Origin: a bacterium
GTDB lineage: Bacteria; Sysuimicrobiota; Sysuimicrobiia; Sysuimicrobiales; Segetimicrobiaceae
Direction of reading: 5' to 3'
DNA: 64,000 bases
NCBI GenBank assembly: GCA_035945995.1
Contig: DASYZR010000044.1
Span: forward strand, 58,266-122,265
Part shown: positions 36,661-45,783 of the stretch, one piece after another
How positions within the stretch are numbered: the first letter of the stretch is position 1
How the letters are laid out: every line of letters starts with the position of its first letter
The notes under the pieces: model-generated
Told to the model about the DNA's origin: nothing
Databases searched by the model: none
The model's input: only the letters and a program-made list of their open reading frames with translations
Position numbers and translations under genes: made by a program

Positions 36661-38271
36661 TCAGCCGGCGATCCAGGCCTTCTTGAGGAAGATGCGGCGG
36701 CCCGTAAACGACTGCGTGTAGCCGCCGACCTTCGATGACAGCGCCTCGATGTTGAACTTCGCGTACCACCACCAGTTCGGCGAGTCCTCGAGTAGCATCC
36801 GCTGAATCTCGACGTACAGGCTCCGCCGCGCGTCGTGATTCGAGATCGAGCGGGCCTCCACCATCAGCGGGTCCAGCTTGGGGTTGCTGTAGCCGCCGTC
36901 GTTGATCGACGCCTTGGAGAAGAAATACGGATAGATATACCCGTCGGGACCCGGCCGGAACGTGTTGGCCGAAGCGAAGATCTCTCCGCCTTCCTTGCCG
37001 CCCGTCTTGATCTCCTGCGCGTGCGCCTGCACGAACGACCCCCACTCCATCTGGACGACGCTCGCGTCGATGTTGAGCCGGCGCAGCGACTGCTGGATCA
37101 CGAGAGTGTCGGCGACGAACTCAGGGTACTGCGGCGAGCACTTGATCTCGATTTTGAATCCGCCGTTGGGGTAGCCGGCCTCCGCGAGCAGCTTCTTCGC
37201 GCCCTCGATGTCGGGCCGGAGGAACGGGAGCGACTTGGGATCGAGCGCCCAGTCGCCGTAGCCGGTCGGCACGGGGCCGGACGGCACGCCCGCGCCGTAC
37301 ACCGACTTCTGGATCACTTCGTTGGTATCCACCGCCATCCGCATCGCGCGGCGGACGCGGGCGTCCCGCAGGGGCCCTTGGCTCACGTTGAGGTAGTGGA
37401 GGGCCGCCCAGGCGTTGGGCGCCTTCATGACGCTCAGGCCGGGCGCGTGTTCGAGCTGGGCCACCCCCTGCGCCGAGAGCGTCGCGTACTGAACCTGCCC
37501 GGCGCGCAGGGCCGCGAGCCGGGCGTTCTCCTCGGTCAGGATCTTGAAGGTCATCCCGTTGAGGTACGGCAGCGGCTTGTCCCAATAGTCGGGGTTGCGG
37601 ACATACGTCAGGTGATCTTGAGGGACGTACTCGGCGAGCTTGAACGGTCCCGTCCCCACCGCCTTGATCTTGAGATTCTCCTTCTCCGCGAGCCCCTTGG
37701 GGATGATCCCGGACGCCCGCATCGCCGCGAAGGCGCCGAGCAGATCGGGGTACGGCGCGTCGAGGTTCATGCGCACGGTCATCGGATCGACGGCGGTGAC
37801 CTCTTTGATCGACACGAGCCAGTCCCGCCACGGCGACGCCGTCTTCGGGTTCAGAATGCGCTCCACGCTGTACTTAACGTCCTCGGCCGTCAAGGGCTGG
37901 CCGTTGTGAAACTTCACGTTGGGCCGAAGGTGGAAGACGTAGGTCTTTCCGCCGTTCGTAATCTCCCACTTTTGCGCAAGAGATGGGACGACGTTCGTCC
38001 GCTCGTCGTACATCGTCAGGCTCTCATACACGTGCTCGTACCCTTGGAGGGACGAGAAGTTCGAATTGGTGTGCGGATCGAGGCTGACGGGATCCACTTC
38101 CTGGGCCGCGACCAACGTTCCGCCGGGCTTCGGCGCCCCCGCGGCCGCGAGCGCGATCGTCCGCTCGGGCCCGGACAGAAGACCCCAGCCCGCGAGTCCG
38201 CCGCCGGCCGCGAGCCCGCCCGCGATCAGCTCACGCCGCGTCACCCTGCCGTCAAATCCAACCCGTGCCAT
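36661..38271 (-). CDS. ABC transporter substrate-binding protein, SBP family 5, Tat signal
   Basis: 536 aa from ATG 38271. Twin-arginine-type signal VTRRELIAGG (about 9-18) then a Gly/Ala hydrophobic stretch. Family motifs: GGTLVAAQEVDPVSLDPH, YVFHLRPNVKFHNGQPLTAEDV (key part VKFHNGQPLTAEDV near 112-125), VGTGPFKLAEY and RRAMRMAVDTNEVI. First gene of the transporter unit ending with creatininase copy 2, so the ligand may be a substrate of that enzyme; this is only context inference. Confidence 0.92.
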   Translation of the reverse strand: MARVGFDGRVTRRELIAGGLAAGGGLAGWGLLSGPERTIALAAAGAPKPGGTLVAAQEVDPVSLDPHTNSNFSSLQGYEHVYESLTMYDERTNVVPSLAQKWEITNGGKTYVFHLRPNVKFHNGQPLTAEDVKYSVERILNPKTASPWRDWLVSIKEVTAVDPMTVRMNLDAPYPDLLGAFAAMRASGIIPKGLAEKENLKIKAVGTGPFKLAEYVPQDHLTYVRNPDYWDKPLPYLNGMTFKILTEENARLAALRAGQVQYATLSAQGVAQLEHAPGLSVMKAPNAWAALHYLNVSQGPLRDARVRRAMRMAVDTNEVIQKSVYGAGVPSGPVPTGYGDWALDPKSLPFLRPDIEGAKKLLAEAGYPNGGFKIEIKCSPQYPEFVADTLVIQQSLRRLNIDASVVQMEWGSFVQAHAQEIKTGGKEGGEIFASANTFRPGPDGYIYPYFFSKASINDGGYSNPKLDPLMVEARSISNHDARRSLYVEIQRMLLEDSPNWWWYAKFNIEALSSKVGGYTQSFTGRRIFLKKAWIAG

Positions 38272-38366
38272 GTGCCATCCCCCTTGGCGTTGTGGCGCTC
38301 CGGCCGGCGCCTCGCGGCGCCGGCCGGTCACGGTTGTTTCTATGAGAGCCGCCGGTCCCCCTGTGG

Positions 38367-39569
38367 CTAGGCGCTGGCGGCGGTTCCGCTCTCGGTGCGC
38401 CGGCCGGCCGGTCTCACCTCTGCCCCGAGCACCGTGTACCGCGGCTCAAAGAGCCGCCGTATCGTCGCGACGGCCCCGTAGGAATCCGGCAGCCGCTCCT
38501 CGCCGCCGGCCACGTCGAAGACGGTGAACCGGGCCGGCGCCCCGGCCGCGGCGCGGCCCCATCCCTCGAGCCGCAGGAATCGCGCCGGGGCCGCGCTCGA
38601 GCGCTCGACGGCGTCTTCCACCGTCATGCCGACGGCGAGCATCTTGCTCATTGTCGTCGGCATGTCCCACACGGGGCCGGCGATGTTCCCGTTGTGCAGG
38701 TCGGTGCTGATCGTGGACGGCAAGACCCCGGCGGCGATCGCGTGCCTGGCCGTGCGGTACGAGAAACTGCCCTGGCCGTGGCCGACGTCGATCCAGAGGC
38801 CCTCGTCGAGACGGGCGCGCACGCGCCGCAGATGACCGGGCTGCCGGTCGAGCGCGTTCGTGATCCTGCCGGTGAAGCAGTGGGTGATCATGTCGCCGGG
38901 CTCCAGCAGGTCGAGCAGCTCATCCAGCGTCGGCGGCGCGTCGCCGATGTGGACGACGAGCGGCAAGCCGAGCGCGCGGGCGGTCGCCTTGGCCACGTGC
39001 ACGGGCGTCATCCCCCAATGGCCGAGCACGGTCTTGCTGGCGCGGACCTTGACGCCCTTGATGAGGTCCCGGTTGGCTTCGACGCACGCGGCGGTCCGCT
39101 CCGGATCCAGGACGTCGGGCCCGGGCAGCTCGCACACGCGGTTCGCCGCGACGAGCCCGATCGTGCTGATGTTGAGGTGCGCGAGGATCGGGAAGTCCGA
39201 CCGCTCGACGATGAACTCCCGAAACCCCTGGAAGTTGGCCTCCCCCGCGCTGCCGCAGTCCACGGCGAGACCGACGCCGGTGGCGGGACCCACGAGCTCC
39301 GGGCGGATCGAGAGCCACGTCGCCCCCCAGTAGCAGTGCACGTGCAGGTCGATCCATGCCGGCGAGATCCAGGCGCCTGCCAGGTCGATGACGCGCTCGA
39401 AATCCGCCGCCAATGGGACGGCATCACGCGGGGCCGGCCGCGCCGCGGGGGGCGACGCCGACGCGACGCGGCCGTCGGCGCCGATCCCGAGATCGATCGC
39501 CGCACCGTGCCGCAAACCGTCGAGATGCATCGCCCGGCCGTTTCGCAACAGCACCGATCCCACACGCAC
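38367..39569 (-). CDS. amidohydrolase/deacetylase-family metallohydrolase
   Basis: 400 aa of the dihydroorotase-like amidohydrolase superfamily. Metal motif WIDLHVHCYWG (about 72-82), a putative bridging Lys in LIKGVKVRAS, His ligands in VVHIGDAPPT and THCFTGRITN, and the late Asp in STDLHNGN. C-terminal beta-sandwich remnant around FTVFDVAGGEERL. It sits between two peptide-type ABC transporter units, fitting an uptake-plus-hydrolysis locus for cyclic or acylated amides. Exact substrate unknown. Confidence 0.82.
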   Translation of the reverse strand: MRVGSVLLRNGRAMHLDGLRHGAAIDLGIGADGRVASASPPAARPAPRDAVPLAADFERVIDLAGAWISPAWIDLHVHCYWGATWLSIRPELVGPATGVGLAVDCGSAGEANFQGFREFIVERSDFPILAHLNISTIGLVAANRVCELPGPDVLDPERTAACVEANRDLIKGVKVRASKTVLGHWGMTPVHVAKATARALGLPLVVHIGDAPPTLDELLDLLEPGDMITHCFTGRITNALDRQPGHLRRVRARLDEGLWIDVGHGQGSFSYRTARHAIAAGVLPSTISTDLHNGNIAGPVWDMPTTMSKMLAVGMTVEDAVERSSAAPARFLRLEGWGRAAAGAPARFTVFDVAGGEERLPDSYGAVATIRRLFEPRYTVLGAEVRPAGRRTESGTAASA

Positions 39570-39601
39570 TCCCCCTCAACCCATCGGCCGGACGCGCCGC
39601 G

Positions 39602-40513
39602 CTACGAATACCTCAGGCGCGGATCGAGATAATCGCGCAGCCCGTCGCCGAGCAAATTCAGGCTCAAGACACTCAGCACGATCGCGGCCCCCGGAAAGAT
39701 ACTGATCCACCAGGCCTGCCGCAGATACACCTGGCCCTCGCTGATGATGCCGCCCCAGGTCGGAATCTGCGGCGGAATGCCGACCCCGAGGAAGCTCAGC
39801 GCCGCCTCGCCCAGCATCGCGTAGGCTGTGATGAACGTCGCCTGCACGATGATGGGCGACGCGGTGTTGACGAGTACGTGACGGACCAGGATCCGCGCGA
39901 TCCGCGCGCCCATCGCGCGGGCCGCCTCGACGTACTCCTGGGAGGCGACGACCAGCACCGAGGCGCGGACGACCCGCGCGATCCGGGGCGTGTACACAAA
40001 CCCCAGCGCGATCACTACATTCCTGGCGCTGGGGCCGAGCGAGGCCATGAGCGCGATCGCCAGCAGGATGTCGGGAAACGCCATCAGGCCGTCCATGATC
40101 CGCATCAGCAGACGGTCGGCCCGAGGATTCGTGCCGGCGATCAGCCCCACGGTGATCCCGGCGGTGGTGGCGAGCACGGTGACGAGGACGCCGACGGCCA
40201 GCGACAGCCGGGCGCCGTACAGCGTCCGGCTGAGAATGTCGCGGCCGAACTCGTCGGTGCCGAACGGATGAGCCGGGCCCGGGGCGGTGAGGCGCGAGGG
40301 AACGTCAAGCGCGAGCGGATCGTACGGCGCGAGCTGCGGCGCCAAGAGCGCGGCGGCGAGGATGGCGAGCAGCAGGACCAAGCCCGCCGCCACGATCCGC
40401 CGGCGCCGGACCATTCGCCAGAGCAGCGCGGATGCGCCCCGCCGGCCGCCGGTGGCGGAGACTGCCGCAGCGCCCGCATCGGGCCGGGTGGTCACCTGGC
40501 CGGCCGCCTTCAA
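39602..40513 (-). CDS. peptide/nickel-type ABC transporter permease (DppC-like)
   Basis: 303 aa. DppC signatures FGTDEFGRDILSRTLYGAR (about 88-106), EAA loop YVEAARAMGARIARIL, FLGVGIPPQIPTWGGI and LLGDGLRDYLDPRLR at the end. Its ATG overlaps the stop of the DppB-like gene (40510-40513), indicating coupling. Confidence 0.93.
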   Translation of the reverse strand: MKAAGQVTTRPDAGAAAVSATGGRRGASALLWRMVRRRRIVAAGLVLLLAILAAALLAPQLAPYDPLALDVPSRLTAPGPAHPFGTDEFGRDILSRTLYGARLSLAVGVLVTVLATTAGITVGLIAGTNPRADRLLMRIMDGLMAFPDILLAIALMASLGPSARNVVIALGFVYTPRIARVVRASVLVVASQEYVEAARAMGARIARILVRHVLVNTASPIIVQATFITAYAMLGEAALSFLGVGIPPQIPTWGGIISEGQVYLRQAWWISIFPGAAIVLSVLSLNLLGDGLRDYLDPRLRYS

Positions 40514-41451
40514 TACCGCACCCGTGGATCGACGACGAAGTACAGCACGTCGACGGCCAGGTTGACGACGACGTAGATCGTCGCGACGAGCAGAATGACG
40601 CCCTGGATCACCGGGTAATCGCGCCGGAGGACCGACGAGACGACGAGCTGGCCGATCCCCGGCAGGCTGAAGACCGTCTCGGTGACCACGGCGCCGCCCA
40701 TGAGCGCGGCAAAGGTCAGGCCGACGACGGTGAGGATGGGGACCAGCGCGTTTCGCAGCGCATGCCGGAAGACCACGCGGGGCCGCGGCAACCCCTTCGC
40801 GCTCGCGGTCCGGATATAGTCATTGCCGAGCACATCGAGGAGGCTGCTGCGCGTGAAGCGGATGATGAGGGAGGAATTCGGGAGCCCGAGCGCGAGCGCG
40901 GGCAGAATCAGGTAGTGCAGACTCGCGCCGAGCCCCGCGACGGGAGAACGATAGCCGGACGAGGGCAGCCAGCCGAGATCCACGGCGAAGAGCACGATGA
41001 GCGACAGCCCAAGCCAGAAGCTCGGCACGGCGGCCCCGAGCATCGCCAACGCCAGGCTCGCCTGGTCGAGCCATGAGTTGCGGAACACCGCCGACACGAT
41101 CCCGATCGGAATGCCGATCGCGAGCGCCACGCCGAGGCCGAGCAGCGACAGCATCGTCGTCGGCCCGGCGTGCTCGGCAATGTCGGTCGTGACCGGCAGG
41201 TGCAGAAAGAACGACAGCCCGAGGTCGCCGCGCACCGCCCGGCCAAGCCATAGCACAAACTGCATCGGCAGGGGCCGGTCGAGGCCAAGGTCGTGCCGGA
41301 GGGCCGCCACCTGCTCCCCGGTCGCATCCTGTCCCAGCAGCACGCGCGCCGGGTCGCCCGGCGTCACGTGGATCAGCATGAACACGACGACGGCGACGAC
41401 CAGCAGCACCGGCAGGAGCGCCGCGAGCCGGCCGGCGAGGTAGACCAGCAC
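40510..41451 (-). CDS. peptide/nickel-type ABC transporter permease (DppB-like)
   Basis: 313 aa, starting MLVYLAGRLAALLPVLLVV. Contains VTPGDPARVLLGQDATGEQV, the EAA loop YIRTASAKGLPRPRVVFRHA and terminal VVDPRVRY. It follows the binding-protein gene by 15 bp and overlaps the DppC-like gene. Confidence 0.93.
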   Translation of the reverse strand: MLVYLAGRLAALLPVLLVVAVVVFMLIHVTPGDPARVLLGQDATGEQVAALRHDLGLDRPLPMQFVLWLGRAVRGDLGLSFFLHLPVTTDIAEHAGPTTMLSLLGLGVALAIGIPIGIVSAVFRNSWLDQASLALAMLGAAVPSFWLGLSLIVLFAVDLGWLPSSGYRSPVAGLGASLHYLILPALALGLPNSSLIIRFTRSSLLDVLGNDYIRTASAKGLPRPRVVFRHALRNALVPILTVVGLTFAALMGGAVVTETVFSLPGIGQLVVSSVLRRDYPVIQGVILLVATIYVVVNLAVDVLYFVVDPRVRY

Positions 41452-41466
41452 CGGGTCAGCGGGTGG

Positions 41467-43080
41467 CTACTTCACGGCGGAGACGTTCCACGGCACGATC
41501 CAGTACGAAGCCCGGAATGTCTCGAGCGCCTTGCTCCGGAGCAGCAGGGTGTAGAACTCGCCGGGCCGCACGATCGCCGCCTCCTTGTACATGAGCTGCT
41601 GGAGCTTCGCCCAGGTTTTCACCCGCGCGCCCGGATCGGCTTCGCCGGTGAACTCATCGAGCAGCCGGTTCTTGGTCGTCGTGTCCCACCACCCCGGGTA
41701 GGCGGAGCTGAACACCGTGATCAGCGCCGGATCCGGCACGAACCCGTGCGAGGTCGTGAAGAGATCGTAATCTGCCGGTTTGTTGCGGTGGTCCAAAACA
41801 CCGGCCCACTCCAGCACCTGCATGTCGACCGTGAATCCGGCGTGCTGCAGCTGGGACGTGGCGACCACCGTGCTCTTGAACATGTAATCGTACTGTTGGG
41901 TTGTAAGCCACCGGATCGGCTGGCCGGAGTAGCCGGCCTCCTTCATCAGGGCCTTCGCCCGCGCGACGTCGTGCACGTTATACCAGTCGGCGCCCGCCGT
42001 CGTGTACCATGGGGTGCCCTTCGGGTAGATGCTGGGGTAGAGCGAGTACAGGTCCGGGTTGCCGAATGTCGCGGCCATGATCGGCTGCATGTCGAGCGCG
42101 ACCAGCACGGCCTCGCGCAGTTTTTCGTTCGCCATGAGGCCCTGCTTCTTGTTGAAGAAGAACGTCAGGAACGACCCGGGCCGGATGATCTCCGGCACGA
42201 CGCGCGGGTCCTTCTTGAGTGACGCATAGGCGTCCTGGTTAATCCCGTCGGCGACGTCGTAGTCGCCGCTCTGTACGCCGGCAATCCGCGTCGCGACCTG
42301 TGAGACCGGGAAGTACATGACCTCGTCCGCCAGCGCCTCGCGCCTGCCGGCGTAGCCGCTCGCCGGCTCGCTGCGCGCGGCGTAGTGATCGAAGCGCGCG
42401 AGTTTGACGTAGCGGTCCGGCGCCCACTCCACGAAGCGGTACGGGCCGGTGCCGACAAACTGCTTGACCGGACTCGTGCCGGCGGCGTCCGCGATTTCGC
42501 GCGGCATGATCGCGGCGGCGCCGTTCGGCAGCGCCAAAAACGCCAGCAGCGGCGCGTAGGGCCGCTTCAGCTTCATCACGACCGTGTCCGTCCCGGACGC
42601 CTGCACGCTGTCGACGTGCTGGTAGACGGACGGCCCGCGCGGGCTCACCCGGCCCCAGCGGTTCAGCGAGGCGACGACGTCCGCGGCCGTCATGTCGCGA
42701 CCGTTGTGGAACGGCACGTTCTTGCGGAGCGTGAAGCTGTACGTGAGGGCGTCTTTGCTCACGGTGTACGACGACGCGAGCAGCGGCTGGATCCGCCAGC
42801 CGGCGTCGAAGATGAACAGCTCCTCGAAGACCGGGAGCGTGATGGTGGACGTGAGGTCCCCGGTCGTCGCAACCGTGTCGAGCGTCAGCGGCTCGCCGAT
42901 CTCCGCGATGCGGAGCGTCCCGCCTCGGCGGGGCGCCGCCGCCGCGATCCCCTCGCCGAGCCACCCCGGCGCACCCCGGTCCAACCCCGCGGCCAGGCCC
43001 GCCCCGGCCACCGCCGCCCCCGCCAGCAATCCGCGCCGCGTGAGCCTCGTCGCCGTGTTTCTGCCCGTTGGATCCGCCAC
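41467..43080 (-). CDS. ABC transporter substrate-binding protein, SBP family 5, Tat signal
   Basis: 537 aa from GTG 43080, 6 nt after GGAGG. The frame stays open far upstream, but that part overlaps the NHL gene in shadow. Twin-arginine signal LTRRGLLAGAAVAG (about 11-24). Family motifs GGTLRIAEIGEPLTLDT, KNVPFHNGRDMTAADVV, VGTGPYRFVEW and NEKLREAVLVALDM. Heads the third ATPase-less peptide-type ABC unit. Confidence 0.91.
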   Translation of the reverse strand: MADPTGRNTATRLTRRGLLAGAAVAGAGLAAGLDRGAPGWLGEGIAAAAPRRGGTLRIAEIGEPLTLDTVATTGDLTSTITLPVFEELFIFDAGWRIQPLLASSYTVSKDALTYSFTLRKNVPFHNGRDMTAADVVASLNRWGRVSPRGPSVYQHVDSVQASGTDTVVMKLKRPYAPLLAFLALPNGAAAIMPREIADAAGTSPVKQFVGTGPYRFVEWAPDRYVKLARFDHYAARSEPASGYAGRREALADEVMYFPVSQVATRIAGVQSGDYDVADGINQDAYASLKKDPRVVPEIIRPGSFLTFFFNKKQGLMANEKLREAVLVALDMQPIMAATFGNPDLYSLYPSIYPKGTPWYTTAGADWYNVHDVARAKALMKEAGYSGQPIRWLTTQQYDYMFKSTVVATSQLQHAGFTVDMQVLEWAGVLDHRNKPADYDLFTTSHGFVPDPALITVFSSAYPGWWDTTTKNRLLDEFTGEADPGARVKTWAKLQQLMYKEAAIVRPGEFYTLLLRSKALETFRASYWIVPWNVSAVK

Positions 43081-43313
43081 CGCCCGCCTCCCCCGCGCGA
43101 TCCCGCTCGTGGCGGGACCGGCGTGTCCCCCGGCCGCCCCTCGGGCCGGTTCGAGTTCATTCCATGACCCCTGCCGCTCCCCCTGTGCCGGCGAGGGGAA
43201 AAACATGGCAATAATGCAGGTACTTATCGGGCTCGGGTTGCGGTGGCTCGGACGCTTGGTCAACCCCTGGCCCCGCCCTCGAAGACGTCGAGCACACCAT
43301 CCGCGATACCGGC

Positions 43314-43427
43314 GTGGCGTTCGAAGAATGGGAAGTGCTGCTCCGCGAATTCCTGCTCGTGGAACGGCGGATGCGGAGGGCGGGCTCCGCCGGGGGCGCG
43401 GCGGCCGAGCAGCGTCGCGCCGGGTAA
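43314..43427 (+). other. short unrecognised reading frame in a 356-bp gap
   Basis: The gap 43081-43436 holds no clear gene. One plus-strand frame looks coding-like: VAFEEWEVLLREFLLVER, and shortly MRRAG, ending TAA at 43427 (37 codons from GTG 43314; the frame is open further upstream with LEDVEHTIRDTG). Acidic/amphipathic and with local codon bias, it may be a gene remnant. Nothing else recognised in the gap. Confidence 0.25.
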
Positions 43428-43436
43428 GGGCGCGGG

Positions 43437-44384
43437 CTACCGGACCCGCACGAATTTTTGCAGGCTGCGCAACTCGCGCGGGGGCGTCAGCTGCCGGCCG
43501 CGGATCGTCCAGGACACTTCCCCGACGTAGAAATCCCCCCGCGAATCCACGGCCACCCCGTGGGGCGCGACGAACTCGCCCGGCCCGCTGCCGGGCAGCG
43601 GCGCCCCGATCCGGGCCACGCGCTCTCCGCCGGTGGTGAACATCTGCACGCGGGCGCCGAGGTTGCGGATTCCCTCGCTCACCGAGACGCTCGAGCACAA
43701 CTCGCCCACGTAGACGAGGTCCCCGTCGCCCCGGCGGTCGACGCAGAGGCCGCAGGGACGATACAAGTTGTTCCACTGGGTGATGAAGCGGCCGTCCGGC
43801 TCGAATATTTGGACCCGAAAGTTCTCGCGGTCCGCGACGTAGACCCGGCCGTGGCGGTCCACGCCCACGTTGTGCGGCAGGTTGAACTGACCCGGATCGG
43901 TGCCGGGCTCGCCCCACGATCCGAGGTGCCGTCCGTCGGCGGTGAACCGGTGGACGCGGGTATTGCCGTAGCCGTCGCTGATGTAGAGCGAGCCGTCGGC
44001 GGCGATCGCGACGTGCGTCGGGCGGTTGAACGGCTCGCCGCTCCACTTCGTGGCCGGCTGGTTGGGCGTGCCGATCGTCAGCAACACCCTGCCGTCGAGC
44101 GTGCAGTGCCTGACCGTATGGTCGCCGTCGTCGACGAGCCAGAGCGTATCGTCCGGCGCCATGGTCGCGGCGTGCGGTCGCGTGAACATGCCTTCGCCCC
44201 ACGAACCGAGGAAGACGCCGTCGCGGTCGAGCACGATCACCGGATGCTTGCCGCGGTTGAAGACGTAAAGGCGGTCCCGCCGGTCGACCGCCACGCCCGA
44301 GACCTCGAGATACGACCAGCCGTCGGGCAACGTGCCCCAGTTGTCCTGGACCTCGTAAGTGTATTCACCCGCTCCAACGCGCAT
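43437..44384 (-). CDS. NHL-repeat beta-propeller protein
   Basis: 315 aa from ATG 44384, 5 nt after GGAGG; an adjacent ATG (44387) is possible. Six or so NHL-type blades are visible, e.g. VSGVAVDRRDRLYVFNRG, PTHVAIAADGSLYISDGYGN, NLPHNVGVDRHGRVYVADREN and APHGVAVDSRGDFYVGEVS. No signal peptide. The fold resembles lyase domains of peptidyl-glycine amidating enzymes and lactonase-like propellers, so either a binding or a hydrolytic role is possible. Confidence 0.8.
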   Translation of the reverse strand: MRVGAGEYTYEVQDNWGTLPDGWSYLEVSGVAVDRRDRLYVFNRGKHPVIVLDRDGVFLGSWGEGMFTRPHAATMAPDDTLWLVDDGDHTVRHCTLDGRVLLTIGTPNQPATKWSGEPFNRPTHVAIAADGSLYISDGYGNTRVHRFTADGRHLGSWGEPGTDPGQFNLPHNVGVDRHGRVYVADRENFRVQIFEPDGRFITQWNNLYRPCGLCVDRRGDGDLVYVGELCSSVSVSEGIRNLGARVQMFTTGGERVARIGAPLPGSGPGEFVAPHGVAVDSRGDFYVGEVSWTIRGRQLTPPRELRSLQKFVRVR

Positions 44385-44398
44385 CATGACCTCCGTGC

Positions 44399-44491
44399 TC
44401 AGTCCTCGACGGCGGGCAGACCGCTGCCGAGCATCGCACAGGCGATGCGGATGCCGTCGGCGGCCCGGCAGAAGCGGATCTGCTGTTCCAC
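44399..44491 (-). pseudogene. N-terminal remnant of an alpha/beta hydrolase gene
   Basis: From GTG 44491 the minus frame reads EQQIRFCRAADGIRIACA, then MLGSGLPAVED and TGA. This is the characteristic N-terminus of a group of alpha/beta hydrolases (QIRFC-x-AADGVRIAYA-x-x-GSGPPLV). Only about 30 residues remain, ending just before the Shine-Dalgarno of the NHL gene. It marks an old deletion or recombination point. Confidence 0.7.
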
Positions 44492-44574
44492 GGTGGCCGA
44501 CGTTTTCGCTGGCCGACCTCGGGTTTCCCCTCGGCGCAGGGGAAGCCCGGACCGCCTGCGAACCGAACCGCACA

Positions 44575-45783
44575 ATGGCCGGCCGGCACTTTTTGCAGAT
44601 CCCGGGTCCCACGAACGTGCCCGAGCGGGTGCTGCGCGCGATGGACCGCGCGGTCATCGACCACCGCGGTCCGGAGTTGCCGGCGATCGTGGCAGAAGCG
44701 GTCGCCGGGCTCAAGCAGGTCTTCGGCACGACCCGCGGCGAGATCGTGCTCTACCCGGGGTCCGGCACGGGAGCGTGGGAGGCGTCCCTCGTGAACACGC
44801 TCAGCCCCGGCGATCACGTGCTGGCGTTTGTGAACGGCCACTTCAGCCACCTCTACGCGGAGTGCGCGCGTGGGCTCGGCCTGGCCGTGGACGCGGTGGA
44901 CGTGCCGTGGGGCGACGGCGTGCCGCCAGAGCAGGTGCATGACCGCCTCGCGGGCGACACCGCACACAGGTACCGCGCGCTGCTCGTGGTGCACAACGAA
45001 ACGTCGACCGGCGTCACCTCCGACCTCGCCGCGATCCGCGCGGCCATCGACGCGACCCGGCATCCGGCGCTGCTGATGGTCGACCAGGTGAGCGCGCTCG
45101 GGAGCATCGACTCGCAGTTCGATGCGTGGAAGATCGACGTCGCGCTGACGGGCTCGCAGAAGGGGCTCATGCTGCCGCCCGGGATGGCGGTCCTCTGCGC
45201 CGGTCCGCGCGCCCTCGAGGCCGCGGAACGGGCCACGATGCCCCGCTACTTCTTCGATTGGCGGCCGGTGATCCGGGAGATGCGGCGCGGCTACTTCCCC
45301 TACACCCCGGCCACGCTCACCCTGTACGGGCTTCGCGAAGCGGTGCGGATGCTCTTGGAAGAAGGGCTGCCCAACGTCCTGGCGCGCCACCGCCGGCTAG
45401 CCGACGGGGTGCGGCGCGCCGTCGCCGCCTGGGGACTCGAAAACCTCTGCACGCGCCGGGAATGGTACTCGCAGAGCCTGACGGCGGTCGTCGTCCCCGA
45501 CGGCGCGGATTCCGACGCGGTGGTCCGCGCCGCCACGGCGCGGCTCAACCTCTCCCTCGGCGTCGGCCTCGGCCGGCTGAAGGGCAAAATCTTCCGCATC
45601 GGCCATCTTGGCGCGCTCAACGAGCTCGAAGTCCTTGCCACCCTCGCCGGTGTCGAGCTGGCCTGCACGATGGCCGGCATTACGGTGCCGCTCGGCGCGG
45701 GCATCACCGCCTGCGAGCGGTTCTTTGCGGAGCAGTATGCCGCCGTGACCGCAGCGGCCGGGGCACGGCCGCCCTCCGTCTAG
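44575..45783 (+). CDS. class-V aminotransferase, serine-glyoxylate type
   Basis: PLP enzyme of the alanine/serine-glyoxylate aminotransferase family, 402 aa from ATG 44575 (MAGRHFLQIPGPTNVPERV, the family N-terminus). PLP lysine in LTGSQKGLMLPPGMAV (about 198-213), aspartate in LLMVDQVSALGS, and C-terminal RIGHLGALNELEVL. It would use serine or alanine with glyoxylate in C1/C2 metabolism. It converges with a PfkB kinase; the two stops share the CTAG at 45780-45783. Confidence 0.92.
   Translation: MAGRHFLQIPGPTNVPERVLRAMDRAVIDHRGPELPAIVAEAVAGLKQVFGTTRGEIVLYPGSGTGAWEASLVNTLSPGDHVLAFVNGHFSHLYAECARGLGLAVDAVDVPWGDGVPPEQVHDRLAGDTAHRYRALLVVHNETSTGVTSDLAAIRAAIDATRHPALLMVDQVSALGSIDSQFDAWKIDVALTGSQKGLMLPPGMAVLCAGPRALEAAERATMPRYFFDWRPVIREMRRGYFPYTPATLTLYGLREAVRMLLEEGLPNVLARHRRLADGVRRAVAAWGLENLCTRREWYSQSLTAVVVPDGADSDAVVRAATARLNLSLGVGLGRLKGKIFRIGHLGALNELEVLATLAGVELACTMAGITVPLGAGITACERFFAEQYAAVTAAAGARPPSV

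Noticed and set aside
43081..44202. 911-codon reading of the third substrate-binding protein
   Set aside because: The upstream part is a shadow of the NHL gene; a GTG with Shine-Dalgarno and Tat signal at 43080 is the better start.
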